A stretch of 38,117 bases of DNA, from positions 1 through 38,117 of the forward strand of contig NZ_AOIU01000003.1 of assembly GCF_000337455.1 (NCBI RefSeq), in the 5' to 3' direction. The DNA comes from Halosimplex carlsbadense 2-9-1 (GTDB lineage Archaea > Halobacteriota > Halobacteria > Halobacteriales > Haloarculaceae). Positions 9,036-17,367 of the stretch are shown piece by piece. The notes beneath the pieces are model-generated. The model was not told the origin of the DNA. It saw nothing but the letters and a program-made list of their open reading frames with translations, and ran no database searches. A program made the position numbers and the translations under genes. The first letter of the stretch is position 1. The number at the start of each line of letters is the position of its first letter.

Positions 9036-9175
9036 GGCACCCCGCCGCGGCGCGACCGGTCGCGCCACCGACTCTTCGGAGCGGAGCGCACCCGAACGGC
9101 CGGTAGCCGTCGCTCGCCGGGGCCGCACTCGGTCCACCGTTCGCGATCGAACTGTGTGGGTACCCTCTCTATTGT

Positions 9176-9194
9176 GCGAGTGAACGTAACTCGC
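9176..9194 (+). promoter_or_regulatory. Inverted repeat in the photolyase leader
   Basis: GCGAGT (9176-9181) and ACTCGC (9189-9194) form a 6-bp inverted repeat with a 7-nt spacer, 20 nt before the photolyase ATG. It is directly preceded by CTATTGTGC. It could be an operator or a short leader hairpin. Confidence 0.3.
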
Positions 9195-9214
9195 GTATCG
9201 GCTCCGTCTCTGCC

Positions 9215-10789
9215 ATGACACAGCTACGCCCGGTCGTCGGCACCCCCGACGAGTACGACCTGAACGACTCGAACCACGTCCCGTGGGTCCTCGGGACCCA
9301 CCTCCACCCCGGGGTCGGGCCGCTCGACCGCACGCCGCCCGGGTCGCGCGTCTGCATGATCGAAGCTCACGGGTTCGCCCGCCGCAAGCCATACCACCAC
9401 CACAAGCTCACGCTCGTCTTCGCCGCGATGCGTCAGTTCCGGGACGAACTTCGCGAGGCGGGCTACGAGGTCGAGTACGTGCAGGCCGAGACGTTCGGCG
9501 AGGGGCTCGCGACGTACTTCGACCGGTACCCCGACGACACGCTCGTCGCCATGCGCTCGCCGAGCCACCGCAGCGGCGACCGCTTCGCCGACCTCGTCGA
9601 CGACGCCGGCGGCGACCTCGAACTCGTCGGGAACGAACTGTTCTGCTCCACGCGGGCGGCCTTCGACGAGTGGGCCGACGGCGAGACCGACGCGTTCCGC
9701 CACGAGCGGTTCTACCGGTGGATGCGCCGCGAGAGCGCCGTTCTGCTTCGCGAGGACGGCACGCCCGTCGGCGGCGAGTGGAACTTGGACGAGTCGAACC
9801 GGGAGTTCCCGCCCGACGAGTGGGCGTCGCCCCCGGTCTACGAACCCGCGACCGACGACCTGACCGCCGAGGTGAGCGAGTGGGTCGCCGAGGAGTTCGA
9901 CACCTGGGGGTCGACGGAGGACTTCGCGTGGCCGGTCACCCGCGAGGACGCGCTGGCCGCCCTCGACCACTTCGTCGCCGAGCGGTTGCCCGAGTTCGGT
10001 CCCTACCAGGACGCGATGCGCGCCGACGACCCCGCGATGGCCCACGCCCTGCTCTCGCCCGCGGTCAACCTCGGCCTGCTCCACCCCTGGGAGGCGGTCA
10101 CCGCGATCGAGGACGCCTACGAGTCCCGCGAGGACCTGCCGCTCAACTCCGCCGAAGGGGCCGTCCGCCAGTTCCTCGGCTGGCGGGAGTTCATGCGCCA
10201 CGTCTACCGCCACGCGATGCCCGACCTGGCCGAGGCGAGCCAGCTCGGTGCCGAGCGACCGCTGCCCGACCTCTTCTGGAGCGGCGAGACCGACATGGCC
10301 TGCGTCGGCGGGAGCGTCGGCGACGTGTACGACCGGGGCTACTCGCACCACATCCAGCGGCTGATGGTCCTCGCGAACTTCGCGACGCTGTGGGGAGTCG
10401 ACCCCGCCGAACTCAACGAGTGGTTCCACGCCACCTACGTCGACGCTTACCACTGGGTGACCACGCCCAACGTCGTCGAGATGGGGTCGTACGGCAGCGG
10501 CGTCTTCGCGACCAAACCGTACGTCGCCTCGGCCAACTACGTCGACCGGATGAGCGACTACTGCAGCGACTGCGCCTACGACCCCGACCGGACCACCGGC
10601 AAGGGCGCCTGCCCGTTCAACGCGCTGTACTGGGACTTCCTCGCGCGCAACGAGGACGACCTGCGGGGCAACCACCGCATGGGCTTCCTGTACGGGCACG
10701 TCGACGACAAGCGCGACGACTGCGAGATGGACGAGGTCTACCAGCGCGTCAGCGAACTCCGGTCGATGGAACGCGAGGGCGAGCTCTGA
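9215..10789 (+). CDS. Iron-sulfur photolyase (FeS-BCP / cryptochrome-photolyase related)
   Basis: 524 aa from the ATG at 9215. It belongs to the FeS-BCP (bacterial 6-4 photolyase, PhrB) class rather than the classic CPD class. The N-terminal Rossmann half has WVLGTHLHPG and HKLTLVFAAMRQFRDELR. The C-terminal helical FAD-binding half has GAVRQFLGWREFMRHVY, the YSHHIQRLMVLANFATLWG block and WVTTPNVVEMGSYGSGVF. Four cysteines (363, 450, 453, 466) match the spacing of the [4Fe-4S] ligands of Agrobacterium PhrB (350, 438, 441, 454 from memory). The enzyme uses blue light and FADH- to repair UV (6-4) photoproducts, expected for a sun-exposed halophile. Single gene, ending 7 nt before the convergent membrane-protein gene. 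Confidence 0.93.
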   Translation: MTQLRPVVGTPDEYDLNDSNHVPWVLGTHLHPGVGPLDRTPPGSRVCMIEAHGFARRKPYHHHKLTLVFAAMRQFRDELREAGYEVEYVQAETFGEGLATYFDRYPDDTLVAMRSPSHRSGDRFADLVDDAGGDLELVGNELFCSTRAAFDEWADGETDAFRHERFYRWMRRESAVLLREDGTPVGGEWNLDESNREFPPDEWASPPVYEPATDDLTAEVSEWVAEEFDTWGSTEDFAWPVTREDALAALDHFVAERLPEFGPYQDAMRADDPAMAHALLSPAVNLGLLHPWEAVTAIEDAYESREDLPLNSAEGAVRQFLGWREFMRHVYRHAMPDLAEASQLGAERPLPDLFWSGETDMACVGGSVGDVYDRGYSHHIQRLMVLANFATLWGVDPAELNEWFHATYVDAYHWVTTPNVVEMGSYGSGVFATKPYVASANYVDRMSDYCSDCAYDPDRTTGKGACPFNALYWDFLARNEDDLRGNHRMGFLYGHVDDKRDDCEMDEVYQRVSELRSMEREGEL

Positions 10790-10796
10790 GACGCCG

Positions 10797-11447
10797 TCAC
10801 CCCTCGGTCGAGGCGTCCTCGTCACCGAGTCGGTCCCGGAGGAACGCGGCGAACCCGCCGACGTAGTCGCTCCCCCACAGCGCGACGAGGGCGCCGCCGA
10901 CGCCGTTGAACACCATGTCGGTGACGATGTCGTCGATGCCGTAGACCACCAACGGGGCCTCGGCGGCGAGCGCGCCCGCGAGCAGCTCCGACGCGAACTC
11001 CAACAGCTCCCAGACGACGCCGGCCGCGAGGACGAAGACGACGACGAACGCCGCCCGGACCGACGGGGGCGCCGCGACCGCCTCGGAGTGGTCCTCGACG
11101 GCGCGGAAGGACGCGTACCCGACTCCGGCGATCAGCGTCGCCGAGACCGTGTGGGTGATCTCGTCGTACCACTGGAAGCGCTGGTAGAGGCCGAGAAAGC
11201 CCAGCGCGTTCAGGAAGACCGCGACCGCGATCCACAGGACCAGTCCCGGATCCATGGCGTAGTCGTACTCCCGGCGCAGCAGCGCCGGCACGAAGGTCAC
11301 CACCAGCGCCGACGCGCCGTTGACGGCGACCCCCCAGTCGCCGGTCGCGGCCCCGTAGGCCGACAGCGCCACCAGCCCTGCCTGTAGGCCCCGCGTGAGC
11401 AGCCGCTCCTGACCGTCCGATAGCCCGAGCGCCTCGCCGACCGTCAT
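10797..11447 (-). CDS. Integral membrane protein, DUF2238 (YjdF)-like
   Basis: 216 aa from the ATG at 11447 (MTVGEALGLSDGQERLL). About six hydrophobic helices. Conserved polar positions sit in the membrane region: FQWYDEITHTVSATLIAG, then VVWELLEFASE and YGIDDIVTDMVFNGVGG. The D-x-x-T-H, E-x-x-E and D-x-x-x-D pattern is that of the DUF2238/YjdF family, whose function is not established. The start overlaps the end of the upstream membrane-protein gene by 4 nt (ATGA), so the two are translationally coupled. Confidence 0.75.
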   Translation of the reverse strand: MTVGEALGLSDGQERLLTRGLQAGLVALSAYGAATGDWGVAVNGASALVVTFVPALLRREYDYAMDPGLVLWIAVAVFLNALGFLGLYQRFQWYDEITHTVSATLIAGVGYASFRAVEDHSEAVAAPPSVRAAFVVVFVLAAGVVWELLEFASELLAGALAAEAPLVVYGIDDIVTDMVFNGVGGALVALWGSDYVGGFAAFLRDRLGDEDASTEG

Positions 11448-12031
11448 GTCGACCCCGGCCGCGCCGGCTCGTTCGACGAGCGCGCGTACTCGAACCGACT
11501 CCCGTACCACAGGAACGCGACGCCCGCGGCGACGGCGACGGCCGTCGCGGCGACGAGGTCCCACTGGAGTTCCGCCTTCGACCCGAGGTAGCCGGTCCCG
11601 AGCCAGCGGTCGGCGTAGAACTGCACGACCGTCCAGACCGCTTGGGCGGCCATCGTCGTCAGCGCGACGAACGCGGCCGCGAACCGGCGGCTCAGCCCGA
11701 CGCTCGTGAACGCGACGAGGTCGACGACCGCGGTGGTCGCGAACGCCGCGACCGCGAGATAGCCCGCGATCTCCGCCGGGACGCCGACCCACGGGCCGGC
11801 GACCGTGGCGACCGAGACCACCGCCAAGGGCCAGGGGACCGTCGCCGTCGGATCGCGATCGGCCACCGCCGGGGCCGCGACCGGGGCCGCCAGTGCCAGC
11901 GCGAGGAGCGACCAGGGGAGGTCACCGGCGAGCGCGCTGGCGACCGCGACGGCGCCCAGGGCGCCGACCGACACCCACGCGACCGCGGCGTTCGCTCGCC
12001 CGCCCCGACTAAGCGACCCCAACCGTTCCAT
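11444..12031 (-). CDS. Multipass membrane protein, function unknown
   Basis: About 195 aa from the ATG at 12031 (MERLGSLSRGGRANAAVAWV); a GTG two codons upstream is also possible. Six hydrophobic segments with short polar loops, including ADRDPTATVPWPLAVVSV and VQFYADRWLGTGYLGSK, and a charged C-terminus RFEYARSSNEP. I recognise no named domain. Its 4-nt overlap with the next gene suggests the two form a pair. Confidence 0.75.
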   Translation of the reverse strand: MERLGSLSRGGRANAAVAWVSVGALGAVAVASALAGDLPWSLLALALAAPVAAPAVADRDPTATVPWPLAVVSVATVAGPWVGVPAEIAGYLAVAAFATTAVVDLVAFTSVGLSRRFAAAFVALTTMAAQAVWTVVQFYADRWLGTGYLGSKAELQWDLVAATAVAVAAGVAFLWYGSRFEYARSSNEPARPGST

Positions 12032-12154
12032 GGACACCGTTGCGGACCGAGCGGCAAAAGCCGGCGGCCGGCGACTGCGCCCGAGCCGTACCCGCTGGTC
12101 CGGGACGCCCGAGCCGGGGTCGCGCGCCGAGTAGAGCCGCGGGCTCCGGTCGCC

Positions 12155-13384
12155 TCAGACCTGGATCTCCAGGTTCGGGACGGCGGGCAGCTCGTCGAGG
12201 AGCGTCGAGCAGTCCTGGACGAACGGGCCGGGGTCGTCGAGCGAGAGGTAGTCGAACCGCGGATGTCGGTAGGTTGAGACGGCGATGTCCCGGAGCGTCT
12301 CGGCGTAGCCCGGCCGCTCGACGTGCGGGGAGTCGAACCGAAAGAGACTCAGCGCGTGGAGGAGCTCACCTTTCAGCCAGTGACAGCCGACCCCCAGGTC
12401 GTATGCGGGGTCGATCTCGTCGGCCCGACCGGTGGCCTGCTGCCAGTAGTAGCGGGGGAAGTCCGCACCCATCGCGACGGTCGAGGCGAGGGACTGCCAC
12501 ATGCGCGGGTTGATCTCCGCGAGGACGAACTCCCCGGTGGTCTCGTGTCTGAGGTACTCCAGACAGGCCAGCCCGTTCCACTCGAGATGGCCGAGCAGGT
12601 CCGTCGCGACCGCCCCGAGTTCGGGGATCGAGACCGACTCGCGGTAGGCGCCCCCCGACCCGGTGTAGCGTGTGCCCCGAACCTGGCGGTGCTGGAACAC
12701 GGCCAGCGGGTCGCCCGAGTCGTACAGCGCGGCGACCATGTACTCCTCGCCGCCCGGGACGAACTCCTGGACGATCGGTTCGACGCGGTGGCGCTCGCGC
12801 AGCGATTCGAGATCCGGCCGGACGCCGGTCTCGAAGTGATCGATCTGGTCGGAGGTCGCGCTCTCGCCGGGCGCCAGCGAGTCGTCGTACGTGGACGTGA
12901 GCAGGTTGTACCGGGACTTGGCGAGCAGGTCGCGCGACCAGTCCTCGACGTCGACCGGCCGCCGCGTGTCGGGGACGGGGACCCCGGCCGCCTCTGCGGC
13001 CTCGGCCAGCAACAGCCTGTCGTGGACCCGTTCGAGCGCCGCCATGTCGGGCACCGGCAGCGAGACGTGCCGCTCGAACGACGGCCGATATCGCGAGAGG
13101 ACGTACGCGTCGACCTCCCGGACCGGGACGATGGTCCGGACGTCGTCGCGAGCCGCCACGTCGAGCAGGTCGTCCCGGTAGGCGAGCAGGTCCGCGTGCG
13201 GGTCGGCCGTCGCGACGACCTCGTCACAGTACTTCGAGGCGAAGGCCTGGGAGGTTGACTTCTCCGAGAGGACGACCGTGTGGATGCCGAGCGGGCCGAG
13301 CGATCGGATCGCGGCGACGGTGCTCGGGACGTTCGTGACCGGCACCGCGACCGACGGCCCGTCGGACGTGCTGCCTTCGACCAT
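12155..13384 (-). CDS. ATP-grasp superfamily carboxylate-amine ligase
   Basis: 409 aa from the ATG at 13384 (MVEGSTSDGPSVAVPVTNVP). Pre-ATP-grasp domain with repeated Rossmann-like strands in residues 10-110 (VVLSEKSTSQAFASKYCDE, TIVPVREVDAYVL). The ATP-grasp fold follows, with RVHDRLLLAEAAEAAGVPVP, LLAKSRYNLLTS, the hinge EPIVQEFVPGGEEYMVAALY, and the metal-binding FVLAEINPRMWQSLA near residue 305. Such enzymes join a carboxylate to an amine through an acyl-phosphate, for example in peptide tailoring or surface-polymer synthesis. No neighbour points to the substrate. A TTG 12 nt upstream could add four residues. Transcribed with, and 123 nt upstream of, the two membrane-protein genes. Confidence 0.85.
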   Translation of the reverse strand: MVEGSTSDGPSVAVPVTNVPSTVAAIRSLGPLGIHTVVLSEKSTSQAFASKYCDEVVATADPHADLLAYRDDLLDVAARDDVRTIVPVREVDAYVLSRYRPSFERHVSLPVPDMAALERVHDRLLLAEAAEAAGVPVPDTRRPVDVEDWSRDLLAKSRYNLLTSTYDDSLAPGESATSDQIDHFETGVRPDLESLRERHRVEPIVQEFVPGGEEYMVAALYDSGDPLAVFQHRQVRGTRYTGSGGAYRESVSIPELGAVATDLLGHLEWNGLACLEYLRHETTGEFVLAEINPRMWQSLASTVAMGADFPRYYWQQATGRADEIDPAYDLGVGCHWLKGELLHALSLFRFDSPHVERPGYAETLRDIAVSTYRHPRFDYLSLDDPGPFVQDCSTLLDELPAVPNLEIQV

Positions 13385-13581
13385 GCGAGAGAGCAAGTCT
13401 CGACGGCTCGTAGTAATCGACCCTGAAACGCCCGGTATCGGAACGCTTCGCTCCCGTAAGCTCGCAGTACCCTCCGGAACCCCGAGCGCGACGCCGACCG
13501 GCGCGGTCCCGAACCGATCGATCCGGCGGTAATCCGAGCGTATCGCTCGGCTGCACGCGTCTCGACTCCGGGGTCAGCGCC

Positions 13582-14085
13582 TCACCGGTTCAGCGCGACG
13601 ACGAGCAGCGTCGCGGCGATCAGGAGGACGAACAGCGTGGTGACGGGCTGGCGGGTGGGTCCGATCTCAAAGAGGACGAGGCCGAAGACGGCCGTCAAGA
13701 GGCCGACGACGGCGCCGACCATCGCGTGGAGGTTCTCGGCGCGGACGGTGTCGGCTTCCGCCCCCAGTTGTCGACCCAGCGAGACGGCGTTGGTCCCGGT
13801 GTCCCAGGCGACGACCGACGTGACCGTCCCGAACAAAACCGCGGCCGCGGGCGCCTCCGACAGCGCCGCGGCGGCGACCCCGAGGAAGGCCACTAGCCCG
13901 CCCGCGTCGACGGCGCGGTGGTTCGCCCTGTGGACGCCCGCGAGCAACGCGACCGTCCCGAGCGCCGCAACGGCCGCGCCGGTCCCCCCGCCCGTCAGCG
14001 CCATCGCCGCCGCCGTCGCGCCCGCGACTCCCGAGACGACCAGGGAGTGACGGCCCGGTCGGCGCGTGATCTCCGTCCCGCTCAC
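13582..14085 (-). CDS. DUF7519-type membrane protein of the DUF58/DUF4129 operon
   Basis: 167 aa from a GTG at 14085 (VSGTEITRRPGRHSLVVSGV). It has four to five hydrophobic helices, Ala/Val/Leu-rich, with a conserved VLFGTVTSVVAWDTGTNAVS block and GAEADTVRAENLHAM before the last pair of helices. This small protein regularly closes haloarchaeal DUF58 operons (DUF7519 by memory). The region just upstream (14126-14085) contains a 14-codon ORF, MSGATAARPGRRSP, that overlaps the DUF58 stop as ATGA. Its TGA overlaps this GTG. The peptide resembles the real N-terminus, so it looks like a duplicated start region or a re-initiation leader. Confidence 0.75.
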   Translation of the reverse strand: MSGTEITRRPGRHSLVVSGVAGATAAAMALTGGGTGAAVAALGTVALLAGVHRANHRAVDAGGLVAFLGVAAAALSEAPAAAVLFGTVTSVVAWDTGTNAVSLGRQLGAEADTVRAENLHAMVGAVVGLLTAVFGLVLFEIGPTRQPVTTLFVLLIAATLLVVALNR

Positions 14086-14122
14086 GGCGACCGCCTCCCG
14101 GGTCGCGCCGCCGTCGCGCCGC

Positions 14123-15673
14123 TCATCCGGACCACCGCCTGCCCGCGCGTTCGAGCGCCTCGGCCAGCCGCTCGTCGCCGTCCCAGTCGACGACGCGCAC
14201 GTCGCTGCCCCGCAGGTCGTTCAACCGGTTCGACCGGTCGACGGCCGCCAGCCGCCGCCCCGGCGTGTCACCCATCGTCGGGTCCGGGCTGAGGACGGTG
14301 ACGGCGTGGCCCCGCACGTGCAGCGAGCGGGCGATCACCGTACTGGTGTCGTCGGGCATCGGCGAGACGAACACCACCTGCGCGTCGTCGTCGAGCCGCT
14401 GGGCCAGCCGGCGCAGCTGGAGGCGGACGTACACCCGCCCGTCCGGCGGCAGCGGCGACAGCGCCGAGTGGGTCGACAGCAGCTCCCGGGCGCGGGCGCG
14501 GTGGGTGGGTCCCGCGCCGGGCGACAGCCAGACGGTCTCGGCCGCGAAGGCCGCGATCCCGACGCGGTCGCCCGTGTCGAGCAGCGAGTTGAACACGCGC
14601 CGGGCGGCGTCGATGCCGCGGTCGACGGCGTGGGGACCGTCGTCGCCGGCCTGGAGGTACGCCCCGGGGCGCAGGTCGAGGACGACCACGACCGTCGCCA
14701 TGCGCTCCTCGCGGAACTCCATCGTCGTCAGCGTCCGGTCGCGGGCGAACGTGTTCCAGTCGATCCGCGAGAGGGAGTCGCCGTGCTGGTACTCCCGCAG
14801 CGACGCGAACTCCGTCCCCTCGCCAGACGAGTCCGTCGAGACGCGGCCGGTGTAGGGCGACGTGAGCCCGCGCAGCGGGACCGTCTCGGTCGCGTCGACC
14901 GGCGCCAGACAGGTGATCGCCGCCGGCTCGGTCCCGACATCGAGTTCGCGCTCGCGACTCCCGCTGGCGTTGCGAGCGATCACGGTCAGCCCCTCGAACC
15001 GGTAGGCGCCCCGCCGCGCGAGGACGGTGTAGGAGAAGGTCATCCGCGCGCCCGGACGGAGCGCGGTCGCCGCCCGCGCCGGCCCGTCGGTGACCGCCAG
15101 CGCCTCGGGCACCTGCTCGACGACCCGCAGGTCCGCCAGCGCCGCCTCGCCGACGTTCTCGACGACGACCGTCACCTCGACCGTGTCGCCCGGCTCCGGC
15201 TCTTCCTCGGAGAGGCGCCGCTCGACGGTCAGTTCGGGCTCGGGCGCCTCCGTCGTGTTCGCGTACGCGAGGTAGCCGACGCCGACCACCGCCGCGAGCA
15301 TGAGCGGCCGCGAGCGCACTATCGCCCCCAGCCCCGCCGAACCGAAGACGAGCGTCGCGAACCCCACCCAGTGGTTGGTCGACCGGAGCCGCGACGACCG
15401 AACCGTCGCCGTCGCGGGCCCTGCCGTTTCGGTCCCGTCCGCCGGCGCGTCCGCTGCGTCCGCGTCGCTGGCCACCGCCGCCCCGGCCGCCTCGCCGTCC
15501 CGCCCGCTCGCTCCCGCCGACGGCGATCCGGTCCCGTCACCGGGCCCGACCGACGGCTCGTCGACCGCTTCGGCCTCGTCGACCACCGCTCGCCCGCCGT
15601 CCGGTCGCTCGGGATCCCGGCCCCGCCGACCCGAGCGGTCGGCCTCCGACTCCCCGGGGTCGTCGTCACTCAT
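14123..15673 (-). CDS. DUF58 domain protein (MoxR-associated)
   Basis: 516 aa from the ATG at 15673. Residues 1-95 are an unusually long acidic, disordered Gly/Ala/Asp leader. Two short membrane helices follow (about 100-135), then Ig-like strands (PEPGDTVEVTVVVENVGEA). The DUF58 signature EGTEFASLREYQHGDSLSRI leads into DWNTFARD, and a von Willebrand A-like fold runs to the C-terminus (VVVVLDLRPG, DTGDRVGIAAFA). DUF58 proteins cooperate with MoxR AAA ATPases, probably in maturation or metal loading of client proteins, but no MoxR gene is in this window. Start overlaps the upstream DUF7269 gene by 8 nt. Confidence 0.9.
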   Translation of the reverse strand: MSDDDPGESEADRSGRRGRDPERPDGGRAVVDEAEAVDEPSVGPGDGTGSPSAGASGRDGEAAGAAVASDADAADAPADGTETAGPATATVRSSRLRSTNHWVGFATLVFGSAGLGAIVRSRPLMLAAVVGVGYLAYANTTEAPEPELTVERRLSEEEPEPGDTVEVTVVVENVGEAALADLRVVEQVPEALAVTDGPARAATALRPGARMTFSYTVLARRGAYRFEGLTVIARNASGSRERELDVGTEPAAITCLAPVDATETVPLRGLTSPYTGRVSTDSSGEGTEFASLREYQHGDSLSRIDWNTFARDRTLTTMEFREERMATVVVVLDLRPGAYLQAGDDGPHAVDRGIDAARRVFNSLLDTGDRVGIAAFAAETVWLSPGAGPTHRARARELLSTHSALSPLPPDGRVYVRLQLRRLAQRLDDDAQVVFVSPMPDDTSTVIARSLHVRGHAVTVLSPDPTMGDTPGRRLAAVDRSNRLNDLRGSDVRVVDWDGDERLAEALERAGRRWSG

Positions 15674-16280
15674 CGTCGGCCTCCGACCGGTCGTCGGCCG
15701 CTCGCCGGCCTTCGGCTCCCCCTGGCTCGTCGGTCTCCAGCAGGCGCTCGACGGCGTCGATCGCCCGGACCGCCCGGCGCTTGAACGGCGACTCGCGGTT
15801 GAACAGCTCCCGGAGGCGGTCGGTCGTCGGCGCCTGGGGCACCCGGCCGGTGAGGAAGGCCGCCGCGAACGGGTCGTCGGTCCAGGTCCCCTCGTCGAGC
15901 GCCCGCTCGGCGGCCTCCGCCGAGCCGCGCTCGCGGCGCCGGATCGTCTCGGTGGCCACCCGGCTGATCTCGTCGCGGATGCGGTGGCGCTCGCCCTCGT
16001 TGAACCGCGTCAGCTGCAGCCGACCGAGCCGCCGGTCCAGGTCGTCGCCCGGCGTCGGCAGGTCGACCGCCAGCTCGGCGTCCGGCGTCTCCGCGTACTC
16101 GAGTTCGGTGTGGCGCCGGCGCTGGACCTGCGCCAGCGCCCCCAGGAGGAGGACCAGCCCGACGATCAGGACGAACGACTCGCCGGTCGGCAGCGGCGTC
16201 GTGATCCCCGGGACGGCGAGCGCGGCGAGTCCGACGACGCCCAGGAGCACCCCCAGCGTCGCCGTGACGCTCCGGCTCAT
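15666..16280 (-). CDS. DUF7269-type membrane protein
   Basis: 204 aa from the ATG at 16280 (MSRSVTATLGVLLGVVGLAA). Two N-terminal membrane helices (residues 7-24 and 35-52) precede a charged cytosolic part rich in Arg and Glu (LQLTRFNEGERHRIRDEIS, RRAVRAIDAVERLLE). This size and layout is the haloarchaeal protein that stands between DUF4129 and DUF58 genes (DUF7269 by memory). It overlaps both neighbours by 4 and 8 nt, so the operon is translationally coupled. Role unknown beyond membership of the MoxR/DUF58 group. Confidence 0.8.
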   Translation of the reverse strand: MSRSVTATLGVLLGVVGLAALAVPGITTPLPTGESFVLIVGLVLLLGALAQVQRRRHTELEYAETPDAELAVDLPTPGDDLDRRLGRLQLTRFNEGERHRIRDEISRVATETIRRRERGSAEAAERALDEGTWTDDPFAAAFLTGRVPQAPTTDRLRELFNRESPFKRRAVRAIDAVERLLETDEPGGAEGRRAADDRSEADDE

Positions 16281-17299
16281 CGGTCGCCCGCCTCCCCGTC
16301 GTCGACCCCCGCCTCGCCTCGCGACCCTTCGGCGTCCGCGTCGGCGTAGGTCGCCTCGATCCGTCGCAGCGTCTCGACGGCCGCCCGCTCGCGCTCGGCC
16401 GTCGGCTCCTCGCCGCCGTAGCGCACTTCCTCGAAGACGTCGGTGAGCCGAGCCACGTCCGCCGGGTCCATCCCCGCGGCCGTCGCCGCGGCCGCGAACT
16501 CCGCAGGCGTGCTCGACTCGGGTCGGTCGACCGCGAGATGGTCGGTCATCGCCGCCCACGCCCGGTAGACCTCGTTCTCGAACGCGTCGGTCTCTTCGAT
16601 GCGGTCGGCCGCTCGCCCCGCCGCCGCGCCGACCGCTCGCATATCCGCGGGCGGCTCGGGTTCGGGGTCGTCCTCGTCGCCGCCGGCCTCGTGTTCTTCG
16701 CGCTGGTCGTGGTTGCCGGTCAGCACGAGCGCCGCGACGGCGACCAGCGTGGCGACGACGAGTACGAGCAGTGCGGTCGTCGAAAACGAGGGCGGCGCGA
16801 CGGTGGCCTCACCGCCGAACAGTCCGCCGCCCTCCTGTGCGGGCCGACCGCTGTCGCCGAGTGAGAGCAGTCCCCGGTCCGTCCTGCAGGTCGTAAAGAG
16901 GAGATAGAGGAAGAAGCCGGGGTAGCCGACGACGAAGACGGCGGCCAGCCCCGTCGCCGCGTCGTCGAGCCAGCGGCCGGCCGAGAACACGCCGACGATC
17001 CCGAACAACAGCAACAGCTGGACGAGCGGCTGTTTGAGCCACGGCTGACAGAACTGGAACGGCGAGCCCCGTTCGAAGTCGAGGTCGAACAGCGAGTCCC
17101 GCTGGTTCCTGCTGTCGCCGGTCGACTCCTCGGCCGGCGTGCGGTCGCCGCCCAACTCGTCGACCGGACCGGTGTAGCCCGCGCCGGCCGACGCGCTCGG
17201 GTCCGTCGTCGAGTCGAGCGTCGCCGCCGCGAACGCGATCACCGCGACGCACAGCACTGCGAGCGCGACCGTCCGCGGACTCAGACGTGACGGATCCAC
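16277..17299 (-). CDS. DUF4129 domain membrane protein
   Basis: 340 aa from a GTG at 17299 (VDPSRLSPRTVALAVLCVAV). N-terminal signal or anchor, an extracellular linker, two or three membrane segments (around residues 85-150 and 170-195) and a cytosolic C-terminal DUF4129 domain: NEVYRAWAAMTDHLAVDRPE, TPAEFAAAATAAGMDP, VARLTDVFEEVRYGGEEPT. It is the first gene of the four-gene operon. The protein cut off at 20-793 is a paralogue. DUF4129 is often joined to transglutaminase-like domains; here it stands alone. Confidence 0.87.
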   Translation of the reverse strand: MDPSRLSPRTVALAVLCVAVIAFAAATLDSTTDPSASAGAGYTGPVDELGGDRTPAEESTGDSRNQRDSLFDLDFERGSPFQFCQPWLKQPLVQLLLLFGIVGVFSAGRWLDDAATGLAAVFVVGYPGFFLYLLFTTCRTDRGLLSLGDSGRPAQEGGGLFGGEATVAPPSFSTTALLVLVVATLVAVAALVLTGNHDQREEHEAGGDEDDPEPEPPADMRAVGAAAGRAADRIEETDAFENEVYRAWAAMTDHLAVDRPESSTPAEFAAAATAAGMDPADVARLTDVFEEVRYGGEEPTAERERAAVETLRRIEATYADADAEGSRGEAGVDDGEAGDR

Positions 17300-17367
17300 A
17301 CCCTCTCTAGCGGGTAGCCGCCCTTAGGGGTACCGCAGGAAACCCCGACGGGAAGCCGACACCGTCC

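Noticed and set aside
13397..13581. Possible RNA gene or small ORF between ATP-grasp and DUF7519 genes
   Set aside because: No cloverleaf, no conserved peptide; only short GC-rich repeats such as CGAGCGTATCGCTCG.
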